A stretch of DNA of 64,000 nt from Luteirhabdus pelagi (GTDB lineage: Bacteria > Bacteroidota > Bacteroidia > Flavobacteriales > Flavobacteriaceae): assembly GCF_016827595.1 (NCBI RefSeq), contig NZ_JAECMS010000002.1, positions 434,001 through 498,000 of the forward strand. Direction: 5' to 3'. Shown here one piece after another: positions 15,543 to 25,251 of the stretch. The notes below the pieces were generated by a model. It was given only the letters and a program-made list of their open reading frames with translations, was not told the origin of the DNA and ran no database searches. The translations under genes were made by a program, and so were the position numbers. Each line of letters starts with the position of its first letter. Within the stretch, counting starts at the first letter, position 1.

Positions 15543-15894
15543 TTTGCAGTCGTTTTAAAAGGGAATGCATGGCACGTTCGAGGGTTTCGTAATCGTGTTT
15601 CTTATTCCCGAGGTGTGTAAAGAACAACGCAAATTTCAGACCGTTATTGACAGCAAGCGTATGTTTTTGAAGTCGATACGCCTCCCGTAACTGCCTTTTT
15701 ATTCGATTTCTATCTACGGCCAGTTTAAAATTTCGCTTGGGAACCGAGAATCCCGCTTGGTGGTTTTCCAATGTTTCAACAGGAAGATAGGTCACGCGAA
15801 TGGGGAATTTTTTGAAGGTACGTCCTTCCACAAACAGACGGTCGATAATTTTTTTCGACTTCAATTTTTCTTCTTTTGGAAAGGAATGCTTCAT
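15529..15894 (-). CDS. rnpA: Ribonuclease P protein component
   Basis: 121 aa, basic. The protein subunit of RNase P binds the catalytic RNA and pre-tRNA 5' leaders. The opening FPKEEKLKSKKIIDRLF, then FKKFPIRVTYLP, VPKRNFKLAVDRNRIKRQLRE (the RNR motif) are diagnostic. First gene of the operon with DUF4349, S41 and the sterol desaturase; unusually it is not next to rpmH here. A -7 box lies only 4 nt upstream of the ATG, suggesting a leaderless mRNA. Confidence 0.96.
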   Translation of the reverse strand: MKHSFPKEEKLKSKKIIDRLFVEGRTFKKFPIRVTYLPVETLENHQAGFSVPKRNFKLAVDRNRIKRQLREAYRLQKHTLAVNNGLKFALFFTHLGNKKHDYETLERAMHSLLKRLQNENH

Positions 15895-15898
15895 AGGG

Positions 15899-15906
15899 TA
15901 AAGATA
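15899..15906 (-). promoter_or_regulatory. -7 box of rnpA, 4 nt from the ATG
   Basis: TATCTTTA on the minus strand, then CCCT, then ATG. The same 15-mer TATCTTTACCCTATG occurs at lpxH (58144-58158). A transcript from here would begin at or next to the start codon. Confidence 0.5.
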
Positions 15907-15910
15907 AAAA

Positions 15911-15942
15911 GAAAGACCTCGCTATTGGCTAGGAGGTCTTTC
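15911..15942 (-). terminator. Terminator of the M1 peptidase gene
   Basis: 10-bp stem GAAAGACCTC (15911-15920) / GAGGTCTTTC (15933-15942) followed, on the minus strand, by a T-rich tract. It sits directly upstream of the rnpA promoter box. Confidence 0.8.
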
Positions 15943-15962
15943 AACTTTTTTGATGGGAAAAA

Positions 15963-17804
15963 TTATTCTGAATCCATTCCCCAGCTATTATTTTCTGGAT
16001 TGATGTCGGCCATTCTATTAGTGGCATCGATCATCATGGTTTTTACGGTTTTGCCATTTGAAATCTCAAAATCGTAGGTTGGGTATGCCCAGGCCCAATC
16101 GGGTAGCACTGTCCATTTCATGTTTGGATATGGATTTGCTTTTTCAGCTCTTGCCATCTGCAACGGCATATGGAAAATTTCCTCCGAACCGTCTTCATAG
16201 GTTACATACAAATCGATTGGCATTGGCATGAGTCCGATACGCTCTAAGGTAATCGTAGTGGTATTTCCGGCGGTCTCAATACCCTTAATACCATAATCGA
16301 TAGTGTTGGTGGTTTGGGTGAAATCGGTTAGGTACCAATCCAATTCAAAACCTGAAACCTTTTCCGCTACACGAATAAAATCGTTTGGTGTTGGGTGTTT
16401 GAAGGCCCACTCATCGAAATAACGATTGAGCGTTTTCTGAAGGTTTTCTTCTCCGATAACATACCCAAGTTGAGCCATAAACACGGCACCTTTGCTGTAG
16501 GCACTAATCCCGTAATTACGATTTGTGGCATAACGATCGGCATGGGTTGAAAGCGGCTGCTCCTGTCCACTCGTTGCTAAATAATTATAGCCTCGATACG
16601 AACCGCTAAACGGGTTTGGACTATTTTCATCCATTACCTCATTCATCGCTCTCGCAGAGATATAACTTGTAAAGCCTTCATCCATCCACTCATGTTTTGC
16701 TTCATTGGTAGCCAAAAGGAATTGGAACCAACTATGTGCGAGTTCGTGTGCTGTAACACCGACAAGGCTTCCAAATTTACGCTCTCCGGTAATTAAGGTA
16801 CACATACCATATTCCATTCCGCCATCACCACCTTGAATCACGGAGTATTGCTTATAAGGATATTCCCCGATGTGTTCGTTGAAGAACTTCATCAGCTCTG
16901 CTGTTTTGGGTTGAAGGTTTTTCCAGTTTTCAATGATTTCTGGATTGTTTTTATAAAGAAAATGAAGGGTTACACCATTCGGTCCCTCATAGGTATCATG
17001 AATGTATTCATCATCGGCTGCCCAAGTGAAGTCATGTACATTTGGCGCTTTAAAGTGCCAGGTATACTTTCCGTTCTTTGGCTTCATATTTTTTAGCCCT
17101 TTGGGTCCGTAACCATGACCTACTTCCTCAGGGTTTTGAAGATAACCGGTACCCCCAACAGTATAATCGGCATCGATGGTCAATTTCACATCAAAATCGC
17201 CCCACACGCTATGGAATTCTCGTCCGATATACGGGTCGGCATGCCATCCTTGAAAATCGTATTCGGCCATTTTAGGATACCATTGTGTCATGGAAAGCGC
17301 TACCCCTTCTTCGTTATTGCGTCCACTACGTCTAATTTGAACAGGAACCTGTGCTTCCCATTCCATTTTAAACGTACTGCTTTCGCCTGGTTGAATCGGT
17401 TTGTTTAATGTCACTTCCAATACGGTACCGACCACTTCATATTCCAGTTTTTTTCCATCTTGGGTTAACTTTGATGGTTTGATGTATCCGATTTCAGAAG
17501 GTGAAAGTTTTGAAATGCGATCGCCTACGCGTCCGTCAGGATCGGCGATTGTTTTGGATCGTACGTCCATTTCACTTCCAGGTTGAAAAGCGTTGAAGTA
17601 AAGGTGATAAAAAACGCGGTCGAGTGTTTCCGGCGAATTATTTGTATATACTAGTTTTTGTTTTCCATCGTATTGGTAGGTTTCAACATCCATATCGATT
17701 TCCATCTCATAATCGACTTTCTGCTGCCAATACGAAGTATTGTTCTGGGCAACCATGGTAGTGGTTACCATAAGTGCCAAAAGAGTTTTAAGTACGTAAT
17801 TCAT
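15963..17804 (-). CDS. M1 family metallopeptidase
   Basis: 613 aa from the ATG at 17804 (an ATG at 17810 is also possible; the longer TTG-initiated frame runs into the upstream terminator). N-terminal signal peptide (TLLALMVTTTMVAQ). The zinc site HELAH is at about 353-357, with the third ligand Glu 18 residues later in EWMDEGF, and the exopeptidase motif GGMEYGM just upstream replaces the classical GxMEN. Gluzincin aminopeptidase, exported. It lies downstream of the S8 protease but a terminator separates the two. Confidence 0.9.
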   Translation of the reverse strand: MNYVLKTLLALMVTTTMVAQNNTSYWQQKVDYEMEIDMDVETYQYDGKQKLVYTNNSPETLDRVFYHLYFNAFQPGSEMDVRSKTIADPDGRVGDRISKLSPSEIGYIKPSKLTQDGKKLEYEVVGTVLEVTLNKPIQPGESSTFKMEWEAQVPVQIRRSGRNNEEGVALSMTQWYPKMAEYDFQGWHADPYIGREFHSVWGDFDVKLTIDADYTVGGTGYLQNPEEVGHGYGPKGLKNMKPKNGKYTWHFKAPNVHDFTWAADDEYIHDTYEGPNGVTLHFLYKNNPEIIENWKNLQPKTAELMKFFNEHIGEYPYKQYSVIQGGDGGMEYGMCTLITGERKFGSLVGVTAHELAHSWFQFLLATNEAKHEWMDEGFTSYISARAMNEVMDENSPNPFSGSYRGYNYLATSGQEQPLSTHADRYATNRNYGISAYSKGAVFMAQLGYVIGEENLQKTLNRYFDEWAFKHPTPNDFIRVAEKVSGFELDWYLTDFTQTTNTIDYGIKGIETAGNTTTITLERIGLMPMPIDLYVTYEDGSEEIFHMPLQMARAEKANPYPNMKWTVLPDWAWAYPTYDFEISNGKTVKTMMIDATNRMADINPENNSWGMDSE

Positions 17805-17817
17805 AACCATTTCAGTT

Positions 17818-17846
17818 AAAAAAAGACCCGCCAAAAGGCAGGTCTT
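17818..17846 (-). terminator. Terminator of the S8 protease gene
   Basis: Minus strand AAGACCTGCC-TTTT-GGCGGGTCTT, a 10-bp stem with one wobble, followed by a run of T. It makes an M1 start inside this region unlikely. Confidence 0.8.
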
Positions 17847-17864
17847 AAGAATTTAATATGTTTT

Positions 17865-19541
17865 TTAGTTTGCGCGCGACATCTTATCGGCCATGATCAA
17901 TGCGTTGTATAGATTGACCATTTTTCCAGATTTCGAAACCTCGCCAAAAGGTTCTGTATTCGATTCGTCACCACCCAAAATAACGGTGTTTTTAGACGAT
18001 AAACCAGAATCCATGATAATTTGCTTCACTTGAGGTGCCGAAAGATTTGGATATAGGGAACGAATGGTTGCTGCAACACCTGCAACTGCAGGAGAAGCCA
18101 TAGACGTTCCTTGTAAGAATTCGTATGTGTCTAGGGGCGTAGTTGCCCAAATTTTCACACCCGGAGCGAACACGTCTACATTTGTTTTTCCATAATTGGA
18201 AAAGGAGGCTACCATTTCACTTCCGTAATCGTAGCTAAGGGCTCCGACGGTAAGAAAGTTATCTGAAATTTCAGCGCCAGTTCCCGATTGGTCGTTTGGA
18301 TATACTTCACTTTCATCCAAATTAAGACCATCATTTCCTGCAGCGTTTACGATTAAAACATCTTTATCGGCTGCGTATCGAATGGCATCGCGAACCCATT
18401 CTGGATGTGGACTATAGTATTTTCCGAAGCTAGTATTTAAAACTTTAGCTCCATTATCAACCGCGTAGCGAATGGCAAGTGCGATATCCTTATCGTACTC
18501 ATCGCCATCAGGTACGGCACGAAGCACCATAATTTCAACATTTTGGGCAACACCATCGATTCCGATACCATTATTGCGTTCTCCTGCAATAATACCGGCG
18601 ACGTGGGTACCGTGACGCGCGTCTTCCTTCTTCACATCTGGTCCATCCACATCGTTATTTCCATAGTCGGTATCGGTGATATCATCTGGATCGTCACCTA
18701 AAACACTTCTAAAGTCTTTTTCAACATTGAAGTGTGTTGCCATACGACCTTCGAAGTATTCGATTCCACCCTCCAATTCTTCGATAACGCCGGGAACCGT
18801 GTCGGCGAAGTTCAACATTTGAGTAAGCATAGCGATTTGCTGTTGTTCTGCAGCCGTTGGATTTTCGATAGCCGCTAGTTCTTCAGCGTTATAATCTTCT
18901 TTTCCAAGTTTTGCACTCATGGCTTCATGTGCTGGTTTCAACTGAGCGATAATTTGCTCGTAACGAGCCTTATTACCCATGGCTTGTTGCTTTTCTTTTT
19001 CATACTCAGCCATCGCTTTTTGATACATTTCGAACTCTTCACGATTGGCAGCGCTGATGGAAGCTTCACTTTTGCCTTCATATTTAGGACCTAATTTCTT
19101 GATATAGCGAACAAACTCCATGTTTTCACCTACAATATCACCTAAAAAGTTCCATCCGTGGATATCATCTACATAGCCATTGTTATCATCATCTATATTG
19201 TTATTTGGAATCTCATCTTCATTTGTCCAAATAACATTTTTTAAATCTTCGTGTTCGATATCGACACCACTATCGATAACACCTACGATTACTGTCTGTC
19301 CCTTACGTGAGTTAAGAATTTCATTGTATGCTTTATCGGTACTCATACCTGGAATGGTATCCGTCATTAGGTCGGCAGCCGCCCAGCGCTCATATTGCGA
19401 ATCGTTTAAGGGTGCCGTTTTTAATGGAACCGAATCGATATTTTCAATTGGCGTTGAAACAATTGGGGCTACGGAAGAGCCGCAACCAGCTAGTAAAACT
19501 GCAGCTGAAACTGCTAGAAAAGAAGTTTTTAAATAATTCAT
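17865..19541 (-). CDS. S8 (subtilisin-like) serine protease, lipoprotein
   Basis: 558 aa. The signal ends in a lipobox LLAGC (Cys20), so it is probably anchored in the membrane. The catalytic triad is clear: Asp90 in GVIDSGVDIEHEDL, His310 in DARHGTHVAG, Ser480 in LQGTSMASPAVAG, with Asn403 in NAAGNDG. Between Asp and His there is an unusually long, charged, largely helical insertion (about 140-290, roughly 150 residues) rich in Glu/Ala/Lys. Function of the insert unknown. It is 6 nt downstream of the MBL hydrolase gene and likely cotranscribed with it. Confidence 0.93.
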   Translation of the reverse strand: MNYLKTSFLAVSAAVLLAGCGSSVAPIVSTPIENIDSVPLKTAPLNDSQYERWAAADLMTDTIPGMSTDKAYNEILNSRKGQTVIVGVIDSGVDIEHEDLKNVIWTNEDEIPNNNIDDDNNGYVDDIHGWNFLGDIVGENMEFVRYIKKLGPKYEGKSEASISAANREEFEMYQKAMAEYEKEKQQAMGNKARYEQIIAQLKPAHEAMSAKLGKEDYNAEELAAIENPTAAEQQQIAMLTQMLNFADTVPGVIEELEGGIEYFEGRMATHFNVEKDFRSVLGDDPDDITDTDYGNNDVDGPDVKKEDARHGTHVAGIIAGERNNGIGIDGVAQNVEIMVLRAVPDGDEYDKDIALAIRYAVDNGAKVLNTSFGKYYSPHPEWVRDAIRYAADKDVLIVNAAGNDGLNLDESEVYPNDQSGTGAEISDNFLTVGALSYDYGSEMVASFSNYGKTNVDVFAPGVKIWATTPLDTYEFLQGTSMASPAVAGVAATIRSLYPNLSAPQVKQIIMDSGLSSKNTVILGGDESNTEPFGEVSKSGKMVNLYNALIMADKMSRAN

Positions 19542-19547
19542 TTGTCG

Positions 19548-20411
19548 TTATTGATTAAATAATTCATCGAAGGTGAACACTTCATCTAAGCGAACCCCTT
19601 TATCTGTGTGTTTAACGGTAATTATATGATTGTGTGCGTCATGCTCTAAAAACAGATAGTATCCTTCATCGGCTGCGGTATTTAGAAATTTTTCCTTTTC
19701 CGGAAGCGTTAAAAGAGGACGTGTATCGTATCCAATCACAAACGGCAGCGGTAAATGTCCAGCCGTTGGAAGTAAATCGGCCATAAAGACCAATTTTTTA
19801 CCTTGATAGTTAAGATGCGGGATCATTTGTTTATCGGTGTGACCATCTACAAACAAGATGCCGAAATCTAGAGGATTGATTTTTAAAAAATCATCATTAG
19901 GCGTATCGACAAATTTTAGCTGACCACTTTCCTCCATCGGGAGAATATTTTCCTTAAGAAAAGATGCTTTCTCTCTTCGGTTAGGTTCAGTAGCCCATTG
20001 CCAATGGTCCTTATTGCTCCAATAAGTTGCATTTTTGAAGGTGGTTTCGTAGCCTGTTCGGTCTTTATTCCATTGTACACTTCCGCCGCAATGGTCGAAG
20101 TGAAGGTGCGTCATAAAAACATCGGTAACATCATCGGGGTGAAATCCTTTCTTCTTTAAAGAACTTTCTAAGTCGTAATCGCCCCAACGATAGTAATAAC
20201 CAAAGAACTTTTCGCTTTGCTTGTTTCCCATTCCCGTATCGATAAGAATTAGGCGATCGCCTTCTTCGATAAGCAGACAGCGCGCTGCCATATCGATCAT
20301 ATTGTTTTCATCGGCGGGATTGGTGCGCGACCATAAGGATTTGGGCACCACTCCAAACATTGCACCGCCATCTAACTTAAAATTTCCGGATTCGATAGGA
20401 TATAATGTCAT
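19548..20411 (-). CDS. MBL-fold metallo-hydrolase
   Basis: 287 aa, cytoplasmic (no signal). The metal site THLHFDHCGG gives His102, His104, Asp106, His107; further ligands are expected in the FVDGHTDKQM segment and the C-terminal LEHDAHNHI. The N-terminal YPIESGNFKLDGGAMFGVVPKSLW is a frequent opening of glyoxalase-II-like or lactonase-like (AttM/AiiB-like) members. Substrate unknown. It heads the two-gene unit with the S8 protease. Confidence 0.88.
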   Translation of the reverse strand: MTLYPIESGNFKLDGGAMFGVVPKSLWSRTNPADENNMIDMAARCLLIEEGDRLILIDTGMGNKQSEKFFGYYYRWGDYDLESSLKKKGFHPDDVTDVFMTHLHFDHCGGSVQWNKDRTGYETTFKNATYWSNKDHWQWATEPNRREKASFLKENILPMEESGQLKFVDTPNDDFLKINPLDFGILFVDGHTDKQMIPHLNYQGKKLVFMADLLPTAGHLPLPFVIGYDTRPLLTLPEKEKFLNTAADEGYYLFLEHDAHNHIITVKHTDKGVRLDEVFTFDELFNQ

Positions 20412-20635
20412 AGGTGTCGCAAATTACTAAAACTGCCCCATTTTTCGATACGTCTTAAGGGATTATTATGAAAAGCAATCATACGCATACCAGCGTATTA
20501 GTTTCTAGGTTGCGGTAAATGTTACACCGAAGTACCATAGATTTTGTTTCTGTTCTGGAACTGAAGGGCTCTTTCGATTTTGTTACTTATTTTTGAGGGA
20601 ATCTAAATGTTTATATTTAACCAAACTTATTTTTC

Positions 20636-22498
20636 ATGTTAGAACTGGCAGGGATTATCGTACTTGGTATTTTGGCGCAATGGGTAGCCTGGAAATTTAA
20701 AATCCCCGCCATTCTTCCGCTAATATTAATAGGTTTATTTGTTGGGCCTATTTCAACGTTACTTTCTGAAGATGGAAGTCAATGGATACAACCTATCTGG
20801 AATGGCGAAAAAGGATTGTTTCCCGGGGAAGGCCTTTTCTATTTTGTGTCGCTCGCTATTGGAATTATCCTTTTTGAAGGTGGACTAACACTACGAAGGG
20901 GTGAAATTTCCAAGGTAGGTCCAGTAATTGGAAAGCTTATCAGCCTTGGTTCGGCCGTAACCTTCATAGGAGCTGGTGTAGCCGCACATTACGTATTTGG
21001 ATTAGATTGGCGTATTTCATTCTTGTTTGCTGCATTGATTATTGTAACCGGACCAACGGTCATAACGCCGATTCTTCGAAATATTCCGCTGAAGAAAGAT
21101 GTTTCCGCCGTTTTGAAGTGGGAAGGTATCCTTATCGATCCTATCGGAGCTTTGGTAGCGGTATTGGTTTTCGAGTTTATCAGTGTAGAGGGCGATGCCG
21201 GTTTCACAAAGCAAGCGCTAGTTGAGTTCGGAAAGATTTTACTTATTGGGTTTTCCTTCGGAATAGCTGGAGGATACGCCTTGTATATCGCCATCAAGAA
21301 AAAATGGATTCCGCATTACCTTTTAAATGTAGTGGCGCTTTCTGTAGTCTTACTGATTTTTGTTGAAAGCGACCTCTTCGCCCATGAATCGGGACTGTTA
21401 TCGGTAGTGGTTATGGGAATGTTTTTGGGAAATAGCGATCTGCCGAACTTAAAGGAATTGTTGTATTTCAAGGAATCCTTAAGTGTACTGCTTATTTCGA
21501 TACTCTTTATTCTATTGGCGGCCAATATAGACTTACAGGACTTACTATTGGTCTATAATTGGAAGACGGCCATTTTGTTGGCCATTATCATTTTCTTCTT
21601 GCGGCCGTTGGGTGTCTTTTTAAGTACGGTAGGATCGACGTTGAAGACCAATGAAAAAATGTTTATCAGTTGGGTCGGACCTAGAGGTATCGTGGCAGCA
21701 GGTATCGCCTCTCTTTTTGGTACCAAATTGGTCAATCAAGGTGTTCCCGGAGCCGAATATATCACACCTCTTGTATTTGTTGTGGTATTGGTAACGGTAT
21801 TGTTAAATGCCACCACGGCACGCTACTTTGCATCAATTGTTGGAGTTTTCTTGAAGTCGTCAGAAGGAATAGTAGTCATTGGCGCTTCAAAAGTTTCTAG
21901 ATTGATCGGTACGTATCTGGAAAAAAATGGTCGCCATGTGGTATTGGTCGATACCAATCGTCTCAATATTGAAAAAGCAAAGGAACTTGGGCTTGAAGCT
22001 ATTAATGCGAATATTTTCTCTGACGATTTAACCGACAATATCGAACTGAATGATGTTGGGTTCTTGTTGGCGATGACAGGAAACGATGAAATCAATAAGC
22101 AAGCCTTGACGCGTTTTGGTGATAGTTTGGGTGAAAATGGCTCCTATCGACTGATGAACAATCAAGAAATGAAAATTAAGGATAATGTCACGAATAAAAA
22201 CTTGATCTCAAAAACCCACGATTACATAAAATTGACGGAAGTGGCACGCGAGTTTCCTTCCATACAGGAAATTTCGGTAGATACGCAGGAGAAGTTTCTG
22301 AAGCTATTGGGACATATTCAAAATGAATACAATGCCGTACCGCTGTTTTTAAAAGACGATACGAATGAAATATTTTTTATCGATAATCCAACGACCATGG
22401 AAGTTTCAGAAGGTTGTCAGTTAGTATACCTAGGTAAGCCAATCGACTTTGAAGATGTTGTTACAGCTACCAACGATACTGAAGAAGACATCGAATAA
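20636..22498 (+). CDS. Sodium:proton antiporter with TrkA-N domain
   Basis: 620 aa. The N-terminal two thirds hold about 12 membrane helices of the CPA (NhaP-like) exchanger family, with FEGGLTLRR (about 82) and ITGPTVITPIL / GPRGIVAAGIASL. From about 403 a Rossmann segment of the TrkA-N type begins (EGIVVIGASKVSRLIGTYLE, VVLVDTNRLNIEKAKELG), which would bind NAD(H) or another nucleotide and gate the exchanger; a TrkA-C-like end follows. It pumps Na+ or K+ out against protons in the inner membrane. Upstream spacer (20412-20635) shows a possible TATTTTTG box at 20589-20596. Confidence 0.9.
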   Translation: MLELAGIIVLGILAQWVAWKFKIPAILPLILIGLFVGPISTLLSEDGSQWIQPIWNGEKGLFPGEGLFYFVSLAIGIILFEGGLTLRRGEISKVGPVIGKLISLGSAVTFIGAGVAAHYVFGLDWRISFLFAALIIVTGPTVITPILRNIPLKKDVSAVLKWEGILIDPIGALVAVLVFEFISVEGDAGFTKQALVEFGKILLIGFSFGIAGGYALYIAIKKKWIPHYLLNVVALSVVLLIFVESDLFAHESGLLSVVVMGMFLGNSDLPNLKELLYFKESLSVLLISILFILLAANIDLQDLLLVYNWKTAILLAIIIFFLRPLGVFLSTVGSTLKTNEKMFISWVGPRGIVAAGIASLFGTKLVNQGVPGAEYITPLVFVVVLVTVLLNATTARYFASIVGVFLKSSEGIVVIGASKVSRLIGTYLEKNGRHVVLVDTNRLNIEKAKELGLEAINANIFSDDLTDNIELNDVGFLLAMTGNDEINKQALTRFGDSLGENGSYRLMNNQEMKIKDNVTNKNLISKTHDYIKLTEVAREFPSIQEISVDTQEKFLKLLGHIQNEYNAVPLFLKDDTNEIFFIDNPTTMEVSEGCQLVYLGKPIDFEDVVTATNDTEEDIE

Positions 22499-22530
22499 TA
22501 CGAAACATCAATCCTTTCCGTTAGTTCAAT

Positions 22531-22758
22531 ATGAAACTTCGATTTTTATCTTTCTGTATAGTAGTTGTTACAATCCTGTTTTCCTGTAGTGATGAGGAGA
22601 GTAGAAGCTGTACCTTTTGTAGCTCGGACCAAACCCCAGAATTCGAATTATGCCGTGAAGGAAACGGAAATGCCTCTGTGAATGGTGAGGATACCGGAAC
22701 CGATTACGATGTGTACTTATCTGATCTTCAAGAGTCTGGTGTTAGTTGCGAGAATTAG
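22531..22758 (+). CDS. Cysteine-containing mini-lipoprotein
   Basis: 75 aa. The signal peptide ends in a lipobox TILFSCS (Cys19 would be lipidated). The mature part has four more cysteines, CTFCSSDQTPEFELC and a C-terminal VSC, around an acidic NASVNGEDTGTDYDVY loop; two disulfides are possible. I recall short flavobacterial lipoproteins with this C-x-x-C-S-S...N-x-T/S-V-N-G pattern, but no function. It follows the antiporter gene by 32 bp, so it may be on the same transcript. Confidence 0.72.
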   Translation: MKLRFLSFCIVVVTILFSCSDEESRSCTFCSSDQTPEFELCREGNGNASVNGEDTGTDYDVYLSDLQESGVSCEN

Positions 22759-22849
22759 TAACACTTTAGCATAAAATTAATCTATCGATATTTTTAATAT
22801 TTTACATTAAATATGCATATTTGAAACTTTAACCGTAAAAATTTCAAGT

Positions 22850-23116
22850 ATGAAGAATTTATTTTTTGTGTTTCTTTTAGTTCTTTCAGTTTCATTTACT
22901 GCATGTTCAGGAGATGACGATTCGAATGAGCCGAACTGTGAAGCACTTGCACAAGCCTCCGCTGATGCGGCTCAAGCATTTGGAGACGATCCTTCCACCG
23001 AAAATTGTGAGGAGTATCGCACTTCTCTTCAAGCAGCCTTGGACGCAGGGTGTTTCGAAGGTCAGAATGAAGCGCAAATTCAAGCAACACTTGATGCATT
23101 AGATTGTAGCAACTAA
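22850..23116 (+). CDS. Ala-rich mini-lipoprotein
   Basis: 88 aa. Lipobox SFTACSG (Cys19) after a hydrophobic signal, then a GDDDS spacer and an all-helical Ala-rich domain with cysteines at CEAL, NCEEY, AGCFE and LDCSN, which could form two disulfides clamping a helical hairpin. The spacing DDPSTENCEEYRTSL...AGC recurs in flavobacterial lipoproteins of unknown function. It follows the first mini-lipoprotein and ends 21 bp before a strong terminator. Confidence 0.72.
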   Translation: MKNLFFVFLLVLSVSFTACSGDDDSNEPNCEALAQASADAAQAFGDDPSTENCEEYRTSLQAALDAGCFEGQNEAQIQATLDALDCSN

Positions 23117-23137
23117 TACCGTTGAAATAATAATGAG

Positions 23138-23168
23138 AAAAGGGAAGCGTATTTTACGCTTCCCTTTT
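23138..23168. terminator. Strong bidirectional terminator
   Basis: 14-bp perfect stem (23138-23151 with 23155-23168) and a TTT loop, with A/T tracts at both ends. It sits between the mini-lipoprotein and the convergent lepA. Confidence 0.9.
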
Positions 23169-23197
23169 TATTTTGATATTGGTATATGGTTTAACTT

Positions 23198-24994
23198 TTA
23201 GTCGTTCAGCTTTAGAACTGCCATAAAGGCTTCTTGTGGAATTTCAACATTTCCTACGGCACGCATTCGCTTCTTACCTTTTTTCTGTTTTTCAAGGAGC
23301 TTACGCTTACGGGAAATATCTCCACCGTAACATTTCGCCGTAACGTCTTTTCTCAAGGCTTTTACCGTTTCACGGGCAATAATTTTTGAACCAATGGCAG
23401 CTTGAATCGGGATATCGAACTGCTGACGCGGAATCAATTCTTTCAACTTTTCACACATCTTTTTTCCAATATCATAAGCGTTATCTCGGTGAAGCAGTGC
23501 CGATAATGCATCGACCGTATTTCCATTCAACAGTACATCTACTTTCACCAAATGCGATTCGCGCATTCCGATAGGAGAATAATCGAAGGAGGCGTAACCT
23601 CGTGAAACCGTTTTTAACCGATCATAAAAATCGAATACGATTTCCGCTAGCGGAAGATCGAAAGCTAATTCGACTCTTTCAGTAGTCAGATAAGTTTGAT
23701 TTTTAATTTCCCCGCGCTTTTCAATACAAAGTGACATTACAGGTCCCACAAAATCTGACTTTGTAATAATGGTAGCATTGATATAGGGCTCTTCAACTCT
23801 ATTCAACATGGAAGGCTCTGGTAAATCTGAAGGATTATTCACCAATATAACTTCATCGGGTTCGCTGTTTAGATAGGCGTGGTACGAAACGTTGGGAACG
23901 GTCGTAATCACGGTCATATCGAATTCGCGTTCCAATCGTTCCTGAATAATCTCTAAATGAAGCATTCCTAAGAAACCACAACGGAAACCGAAACCAAGTG
24001 CGGCAGAACTTTCTGGTTGAAATACCAAGGAAGCGTCATTAAGCTGAAGCTTTTCCATCGAGGCTCGCAGCTCTTCATAATCTTCGGTGTCTACTGGATA
24101 GATACCCGCAAATACCATAGGTTTTACGTCCTCGAAACCAGCAATCATATTGGTGGTAGGATTTTTGGCATCGGTAATGGTATCTCCCACTTTTACTTCA
24201 CGCGCATCCTTGATGCCGGTAATAAGGTAGCCCACATCACCTGTTTTTATAACATCCTTTGGCTGCTGTTTTAACTTTAGCGTTCCTACCTCGTCGGCGT
24301 CATAACCTTTATTGGTAGCCATAAACTTAACGTGCTGCCCTTTGCGTATTTCTCCGTTCAAAACCCTAAAATAGGTTTCAACTCCTCGAAAAGGGTTGTA
24401 TACCGAGTCGAAGATAAGGGCTTGTAGTGGTTCATCGGGATTTCCTTTTGGAGCAGGAATACGTTCGATGATGGCTTTCAGAATATCTTCGATTCCAAGC
24501 CCTGTTTTAGCGCTCGCAGGGATAACCTCTTCAGCATCGCAACCTAATAAATCGACTATATCATCGGTTACCTCTTCAGGATTTGCTGACGGGAGGTCAA
24601 CTTTATTCAATACAGGAATAATTTCTAAGTCGTTTTCCAGCGCCAAGTATAAGTTTGAAATGGTCTGTGCCTGAATACTCTGCGCCGCATCTACTACTAA
24701 TAAAGCGCCTTCACAAGCAGCAATACTGCGCGATACTTCATAGGAAAAGTCTACGTGTCCTGGGGTATCAATAAGGTTTAAGGTGTACGTTTCGCCTTCA
24801 TAAACATAATTCATCTGTATAGCATGACTTTTAATCGTAATACCACGTTCACGCTCGAGATCCATGCTATCTAACAACTGTTCCTTTTTTTCACGGGCGG
24901 TTACCGTTGCTGTTGCATCAAGCAATCGATCGGCCAAGGTACTTTTACCGTGGTCGATATGGGCGATAATACAAAAATTTCGAATATTCTTCAT
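23198..24994 (-). CDS. lepA: Elongation factor 4 (LepA)
   Basis: 598 aa ribosome-binding GTPase that helps back-translocation / ribosome assembly. G motifs: [14 protein letters not shown] (G1), [12 protein letters not shown] (G2), DTPGHVDF (G3), NKVDLPSA (G4), with SAKTG (G5). The C-terminal LepA-specific domain ends with [21 protein letters not shown], diagnostic for LepA rather than EF-G. Single gene; a promoter box at 25093-25100 gives a leader of about 95 nt. Confidence 0.97.
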   Translation of the reverse strand: MKNIRNFCIIAHIDHGKSTLADRLLDATATVTAREKKEQLLDSMDLERERGITIKSHAIQMNYVYEGETYTLNLIDTPGHVDFSYEVSRSIAACEGALLVVDAAQSIQAQTISNLYLALENDLEIIPVLNKVDLPSANPEEVTDDIVDLLGCDAEEVIPASAKTGLGIEDILKAIIERIPAPKGNPDEPLQALIFDSVYNPFRGVETYFRVLNGEIRKGQHVKFMATNKGYDADEVGTLKLKQQPKDVIKTGDVGYLITGIKDAREVKVGDTITDAKNPTTNMIAGFEDVKPMVFAGIYPVDTEDYEELRASMEKLQLNDASLVFQPESSAALGFGFRCGFLGMLHLEIIQERLEREFDMTVITTVPNVSYHAYLNSEPDEVILVNNPSDLPEPSMLNRVEEPYINATIITKSDFVGPVMSLCIEKRGEIKNQTYLTTERVELAFDLPLAEIVFDFYDRLKTVSRGYASFDYSPIGMRESHLVKVDVLLNGNTVDALSALLHRDNAYDIGKKMCEKLKELIPRQQFDIPIQAAIGSKIIARETVKALRKDVTAKCYGGDISRKRKLLEKQKKGKKRMRAVGNVEIPQEAFMAVLKLND

Positions 24995-25092
24995 AGTAAC
25001 TTTTTCTACTCTAAACGGAGCAGTGTCCTTCTTTCAAAAATCCATCTTCCGTTCCGTCAATCCTCAATAATTTAGGTGGTTGACTTCCGTTG

Positions 25093-25100
25093 CAAATATA
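25093..25100 (-). promoter_or_regulatory. -7 promoter box of lepA
   Basis: TATATTTG on the minus strand, an exact TAnnTTTG match, 98 nt before the ATG. The long leader between is otherwise unremarkable. Confidence 0.55.
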
Positions 25101-25251
25101 GCGTAAATAAATGCGATTGTATTATTTGTAAGTGATGATGGTTATATAATTTTTAGTATAAGCGAAAAATTCTACATATTTGTACAACGCTTTGAAATAA
25201 AGTGTATGTTTTTCGCTCCCCAATGCCGTTTGTAATAAACCTAACGTCCCC

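Noticed and set aside
20412-20635. A small gene between the MBL hydrolase and the antiporter
   Set aside because: The longest frame is about 16 codons; only a possible promoter box is seen.
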